64,000 nucleotides of DNA from Prorocentrum cordatum (lineage: Eukaryota; Sar; Dinophyceae; Prorocentrales; Prorocentraceae), in NCBI GenBank assembly GCA_963575745.1, contig CAUYUJ010007446.1:1230482-1294481 (forward strand), written 5' to 3'. The position numbers were made by a program, and so were the translations under genes. The first letter of the stretch is position 1, and each line of letters begins with the position of its first letter. A model generated the notes under the pieces. That model did not search any database and was not told the origin of the DNA. It worked only from the letters and a program-made list of their open reading frames with translations. Positions 59,101 through 64,000 of the stretch are shown piece by piece.

Positions 59101-62100
59101 GACGACCAGTGTGGTGCGAAATGGTTGGTGCAATCCATCTGGTGCGACCTATGTGGTGCAAAAAATCACTTGCCGAACTTGAAATTGTCAACTCCACTGC
59201 TCGCGCAATCATCCCACCCAACCACCCGCAACTTGGTTTGCAAAACCCATGCGGGACCGAGCACAGATATCGCTCCGGGGTCGTCTTGGAGCCCTCGGGG
59301 GCGGCTCAAGAGTGCCCCAAGAAGGCCGGAGAAGCAAGACGGCCGACGACGACGACGACGACGACGACGGCGGCGACGACGACGACGCTGACGTCGACGA
59401 CGACGAAGACGACGACGCCGACGCCGACGCCGACGAAGACGACGTCGCCAACGAAGACGACGACGAGGGAGGAGGGAGGATGACGACGGCGACAACGACG
59501 ACAACGGCGACAACGAGGGAGGAGGGAGGACGGAGGACGGCGACGACGCGAACGACGAAGAAGGAGGAAGGACGGCGACGCCGACGACGACAACGACGAG
59601 GGAGGAGGGAAGACGACGACGAGACGATGACGACAACGACGACGACGAGGGCGACGAAATAGGAGGGACGACGACGAGACGCCGACGACGGACGACGACG
59701 ACGAGGGAGGAGGAGGAAGGACGACCACGGCGACAACGACGACGGAAACGACCACGACGCCGAAGAGGACGACGACGACGAACACGAGGAAAGACACAGG
59801 ACGACGTAGGCGACGACGACGACGACGACGCGGGAGGAGGGAGGACCGCGACGACGACGACGACGACGCCGCAAGAGCGCGCGCGCACGCTTTTATTGAA
59901 AAACCGTGTTGCGAAACCTTGTGTTTTTGTAGGTTTCTTGGACGCGCGATTTTGAAACCCTTCCGAAACCGATGGGTTTTGAAGGATTTCGGCGTACGCG
60001 CGCGACGACGCGCGCGTCTGCACTTCGTCCCATTTTTTGCAAGGGATTCTCGCGACGGCACACGCGCAAGGGCGTTCGACAGATTTCGACATGCGCGCGC
60101 GCACCGCCCGTTTGGTAGCATGTTGTGAAATCTTGAAAAACCAATGGTTTTCTTAAGATTTCGCAAGAGCTCACGCGTAAGCTTTTTTTAGCAAATCAGT
60201 GTTACGAGACCCTGTGTTTTTTTGTAGGTTTTTTGGAAACTCGATTGCGAAATCCTTCCGGCACCGACGGTTTTTGAAGGATTTCGGCATGCGCGCGCGA
60301 CGACGCGCGCGCGCGCACTTCGTCTCATTTTTTGCTAGGAATTAGTGAACAAGTGTTATCTTAGAACAAAACTAACATGTCGCCGCATAGTGTTTTTTAT
60401 AAAGGAACCTCAGGGGGGGGATACCGGTTGGCCTGGGACATTGCGATTTTATATTTCGGATGGAAATGTGGTCATAATCATATGTGATTTACATAGCCGA
60501 AAGGGGTGGCGATAACGCTGGGGGGGGGGGTAGTGTCGATTCTCTTTTTCCGAAAGGAGAATCAATGTTGTGCAATCTATGTCATATGTATATGTGTGGT
60601 GCAATCTATGTGGTGCAATTCATTTCTGTTCGCAGTGAGTTGTCCACTCCACTGCTCGCGCAAACATCCCACCCCCCCACCCGCAACTTGGTTTGCAAAA
60701 TCTCTCAAGACCGTGACGGTGGGTACCACATGGCACTTGGCAACAGCAGCGACGCCGACGACGACAGCGACAACGACGATGACGACGCCGCCGACAACGA
60801 CTACGACGACACCGACGACGTCTCCAACGACTTCGACGACGCCGACAACGACGACGACGACGACGACACCGACGACGACGACGACACCGACGCCGACGAC
60901 GACGACGATGACAACGACGACGACGATGACGACGCCGACGACGACGATAACGACGACACCGACGACGACAACGTCAACGACGCCGACGACGACGACGACG
61001 ACGACGGCGGCGACGACGACGACGCCGACGTCGACGACGACGAATACGACAACGACGCCGACGCGACGACGAAGACGACGACGACGTCGCCAACGAAGAC
61101 AACGAGGAAGGAGGGAGGACGACGACGGCGACCACGACGACAACGACGAGGGAGGACGGAGGACGGCGACGACGCGAACGACGAAGAAGGAGGAAGGACG
61201 GCGACGCCGACGACGGCAACGACGAGGGAGGAGGGAAGACGACGACGACGACGACAACGACGACGACGACGACGGCGACGAAATAGGAGGGACGACGACG
61301 AGACGCCGACGACGGACGACCACGACGACGAGGGAGAGGAGGAAGGACGACCACGGCGACAACGACGACGGAAACGACCACGACGCCAAAGAGGACGACG
61401 ACGACGAACACGAGGAAAGACAGAGGACGACGTAGGCGACGACGACGACGACAACGACGCGGGAGGAGGGAGGACGGCGACGACGACGACGACGACGACG
61501 CAAGAGCGTGCGCGCACCCTTTTGTTGAAAACCCGTGTTGCGAAACCTTGTGTTTTTGTAGGTTTTTTTGACGCACGGTTTTGAAACCCTTCCGGAACCT
61601 ATGGGTTTTGAAGGTTGTCGGCGTACGCGCGCGACGACGCGCGCGTCTGCACTTCGTCCCAGTTTTTGCAAGGGATTCTCGCGACGGCACACGCGCAAGG
61701 GCGTTCGACAGATTTCGACATGAGCGCGCGCGACGCCCGTTTGGTAGCATTTTGTGAAAATCTTGAAAAACCTATGGTTTCCTCAAGATTTCGCAAGAGC
61801 TTTCGCAGACGTTTTTTTAGCAACTCTGTGTTGCGAAACCCTGTGTTTTTGTATGTTTTTTGGGAAACTCGATTGCGAAATCCTTCCCGCACCGAAAGTT
61901 TTTGAAGGATTTCGGCATGCGCGCGCGACGACTCGCGCGTGTGCAATTCGTCTCATTTTTTGCAAAAGATTCGTGAACAAATATTATGTTAGAACAGAAA
62001 ATGTCACCGCATAGTGTTTTTCACAAGGGAACCTCACAAAGGGGGGGGAACCTGGCCTGGCCGGGATGGTACGATTTCATACTTAGGATGGACGAGTGGT

Positions 62101-62400
62101 CAGCATCATATATGATTCACATACCCGAAAAGGGTGCTGATAAGTCCGGGGGGGAGGGGGTAGAGTCTATTCTCTTTGTAAAAAAAGGAGAATTTGCGTG
62201 GCGCAACCGATGTCGTGCAACCCCTGGTTTATGTAGTCTACGTTTTACGGAACATATGTTGCACAGCCGGTGCAGTCGATGTGGTGCAAGTGGGTCTTAT
62301 AAACGACGTAAAACATTTCATAAATTTCGCAAACGCCCCAACCACCCACCCACCCGCAAGTTGGTTTGCAAAGCCCATGCGGCGGCGACTGCGATGAATG
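59100..62400 (+). repeat. Nested tandem repeat of 1.46-1.67 kb with GAC cores (two full copies, one partial)
   Basis: The landmark ACTTGGTTTG occurs at 59231 and 60686, with a variant at 62360. Each full copy has GTGGTGCAA units, this landmark, a long GAC tract (59340-59870; 60745-61500), then an AT-richer tail with GAAACCTTGTGTTTTTGTAG (59911; 61542). The tail itself contains two about 295-bp subunits ending in TGAAGGATTTCGGC. The third copy stops after the landmark. Confidence 0.85.
60745..61500. repeat. (GAC)n tract, second copy of the tandem repeat
   Basis: About 750 bases of imperfect GAC with GGAGGGAGGA interruptions; the corresponding tract in the first copy spans 59340-59870. The differing lengths account for the different repeat spacing. 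Confidence 0.95.
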
Positions 62401-62915
62401 CTTATCGTTGGCTGGTGCATCTCTGCGGCCGCGCTCGCCCGCGCATGCTCGCGAGCGCGCCGGCCAACGAATTTGGCGCGGACGCCGCGGCCGCGGTGGT
62501 GCTGACCGCTGGGCACTCCCCAACGGGCTCCTCAGTGCGGGTCGGCGACTTGGGCGGGCGCAATATCATGGCGACGCCGACCGCGGTAGACGCGATTATG
62601 AACGCAGCGATGACGGCGACGATGGTGGCAAGGCCAATGACGGCGCCGACGTCGATCACGCCCGCCGATAACGATGACGATGTCCTCACGTCGGCGATGA
62701 AGCTTTTTGACGGGGTTCAGCGCGCGCGCGGCAGACGCGCGCGAGTGGCCCGCGCGGTCTTATTTGACGTGGATCGTGCCCCCCCTCCCGCCCGAGCTCG
62801 CGCGGAAGGCCTGAACTCGCCATGCGGCGCGAAATTCTTGCTTGGCATGACTTGATGACGATGTTGGTAACAATAATGGTAGCAAGTGTAAGACTACATG
62901 TAATAATACCGATAT
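62400..62915. other. No recognised gene
   Basis: A 289-residue plus-strand frame (61986-62855) spans repeat tail and unique GC-rich sequence. The unique part (GADAAAAVVLTAGHS and later) shows no motif, so I do not call a gene. Confidence 0.4.
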
Positions 62916-62917
62916 AA

Positions 62918-63760
62918 GTACCTATACGACAGCCCTGCGGGCGATAAGGAGGTTGGGGGGGATGGAGATGAAATGCCCGCCCTGATTGACCTCCGGCCTG
63001 TCACCTTGATCTCATATCTCTTTCTTTCTGTCTTTCTCTCTCTGTCTCTCTGTCTCTCTCTCTCTCTCGCCAGCTGGATAAGATACGCAAGCCCGCCGCG
63101 GACGCCGACAACAATGAATTGATAGAATGGGTTGGGTGGATTGGATTCGATGGGATAAGATGGATTGGGTAAGATGAGATGGGTGGGTGGGAAAAAAGTG
63201 GATTGGATAAGATAACGTGGTTGGATTGGCCCGCCGCAGGCGCAGAAACACATGATTTGATGGATTGGGTTGGGTGGATTGGATTGGGTGGGATAAGATA
63301 AGATGGGACAGTATGGGTTGGATAAGATACAATGGATTGGGTTGGACATTTTGGATTGGATAAGATAAGCTGGATTGGATAAGAAAGCATGCCGCAACCG
63401 CCGAAAAACATGAATCATGAAATTAGCGACATGCGTTAGCGCCGGGACGCTCGGGACACCAGGAGCGCCCGGGACGCCGCCCGGCCCAATTGGGGCACTT
63501 CCCGGTCACCGGCGGACGGGAAACGGACTTTCGCTCCTACTGACACCCGGGACACCTGGGACACCGCCCGGCCCAACTGGGACACCCCCCAGCCACCGGC
63601 GGACGGGAACGGACTTTCGCTCCTATTTCGGCCTAGCTACAGGAGGATCACGCGCAGCTTCGCCTCGCCCGCACGCACGACACGAACGCGAAACCGAAAC
63701 CGATTTCCTGGTGGGGGGACTCCGTTCCACTGCGATCTCACCCCCCACCCTCCGATTAAT
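62918..63760 (+). repeat. Composite dispersed repeat (copy 2)
   Basis: CCTATACGACAGCCCTGCGG then GCGATAAGGAGGTTGGGGGG (62921-62960), a (CT)n run (63020-63070), GGATTGGATAAGAT-type repeats (63115-63390), a GGGACACC-type GC minisatellite (63440-63620), then CGCAGCTTCGCCTCGCCCGC and CGAAACCGAAACCGAT (63653-63750). Same module order and strand as 2855-4420. Confidence 0.75.
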
Positions 63761-63779
63761 AAAAATCGTGGTGCGCGAA

Positions 63780-63808
63780 ATAATAGTAGTACTAGTAGTA
63801 GTCGTAGC

Positions 63809-63848
<40 letters not shown>

Positions 63849-63849
63849 A

Positions 63850-63909
<60 letters not shown>

Positions 63910-63931
63910 AAGTAGTAGAAGTAGAAGTAGA

Positions 63932-63965
<34 letters not shown>

Positions 63966-64000
63966 ATAATAGAAGTAATAGTAGTAGTAGTAGTAGTAGT
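63780..64000. repeat. (TAG)n tract to the window end
   Basis: AGTAGTAGTAG repeats with AGAAGT interruptions; continues past the window. Confidence 0.97.

Noticed and set aside
60484-61750. 366-residue Asp-rich frame and its minus-strand partners
   Set aside because: Translation of GAC microsatellites and tandem-repeat tails; no globular domain.
61986-62855. 289-residue plus-strand frame
   Set aside because: The first part is tandem-repeat tail; the remaining Ala-rich part has no motif or neighbour support.

Overview
The window looks like nuclear DNA of a dinoflagellate. The strongest evidence is a perfect 22-nt dinoflagellate trans-spliced leader (DinoSL, beginning TCCGTAGCC and ending GGCTCAAG) on the minus strand at 55573-55594. 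It is followed by a truncated relict leader and a diverged relict, the arrangement left by retroposed, re-trans-spliced mRNAs. A second, slightly mutated leader lies at 29726-29747 (+). The high GC, very dense microsatellites and minisatellites, and several decayed reverse-transcriptase families fit this assignment. The species cannot be fixed from the sequence. I found no confident host gene, tRNA, rRNA or snRNA gene.

Layout. 0.2-2.3 kb: minus-strand LINE remnant (endonuclease piece plus RT C-terminal piece). 2.9-4.4 kb: composite repeat with CAT/GATC fillers, matched by 62.9-63.8 kb. 5.5-7.85 kb: decayed minus-strand RT element with a YLVD active site. 8.1-8.6 kb: orphan retroelement RNase H (+). 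9-14.5 kb: tandem repeats, one MITE-like element and a coiled-coil ORF remnant. 14.57-15.6 kb: another LINE 5' fragment (+). 15.7-20.1 kb: AGCTT/AGCAT 5-mers, a 90-bp minisatellite and a 151-bp poly-G/poly-C minisatellite. 20.1-28.5 kb: dispersed repeats, a second MITE-like copy, an acidic protein remnant and tandem repeats. 28.95-29.63 kb: endonuclease-like C-terminal domain of a retroelement (+). 29.7-35.75 kb: full-length but frameshifted LINE A (+). 35.75-49.2 kb: repeats, a second copy of the endonuclease-like domain, a 100-N gap and the inverted 90-bp minisatellite. 49.27-55.6 kb: nearly intact LINE B (-). 55.6-64 kb: microsatellites and a nested 1.5-1.7 kb tandem repeat carrying long GAC tracts.

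The most interesting result is the LINE A/B pair. Each has ORF1 (RanBP2-like zinc knuckle plus coiled coil) and ORF2 (EEP endonuclease, RT with YIDD, CCHC knuckle, RNase H, C-terminal cysteine motif). Each starts at a DinoSL directly abutting a (TCC)n/(CTC)n tract and ends in a short A run directly followed by a (TCC)n-type tract, with the same strand relationship in both. This suggests a trans-spliced LINE that targets TCC microsatellites, with the TCC at the start of the leader possibly serving as microhomology at the 5' junction. LINE B has one in-frame TAG, located just before the catalytic His of the endonuclease; otherwise its frame is open to the end of ORF2.

Family assignments come from reading motifs by eye without any database search. 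Repeat boundaries are approximate.
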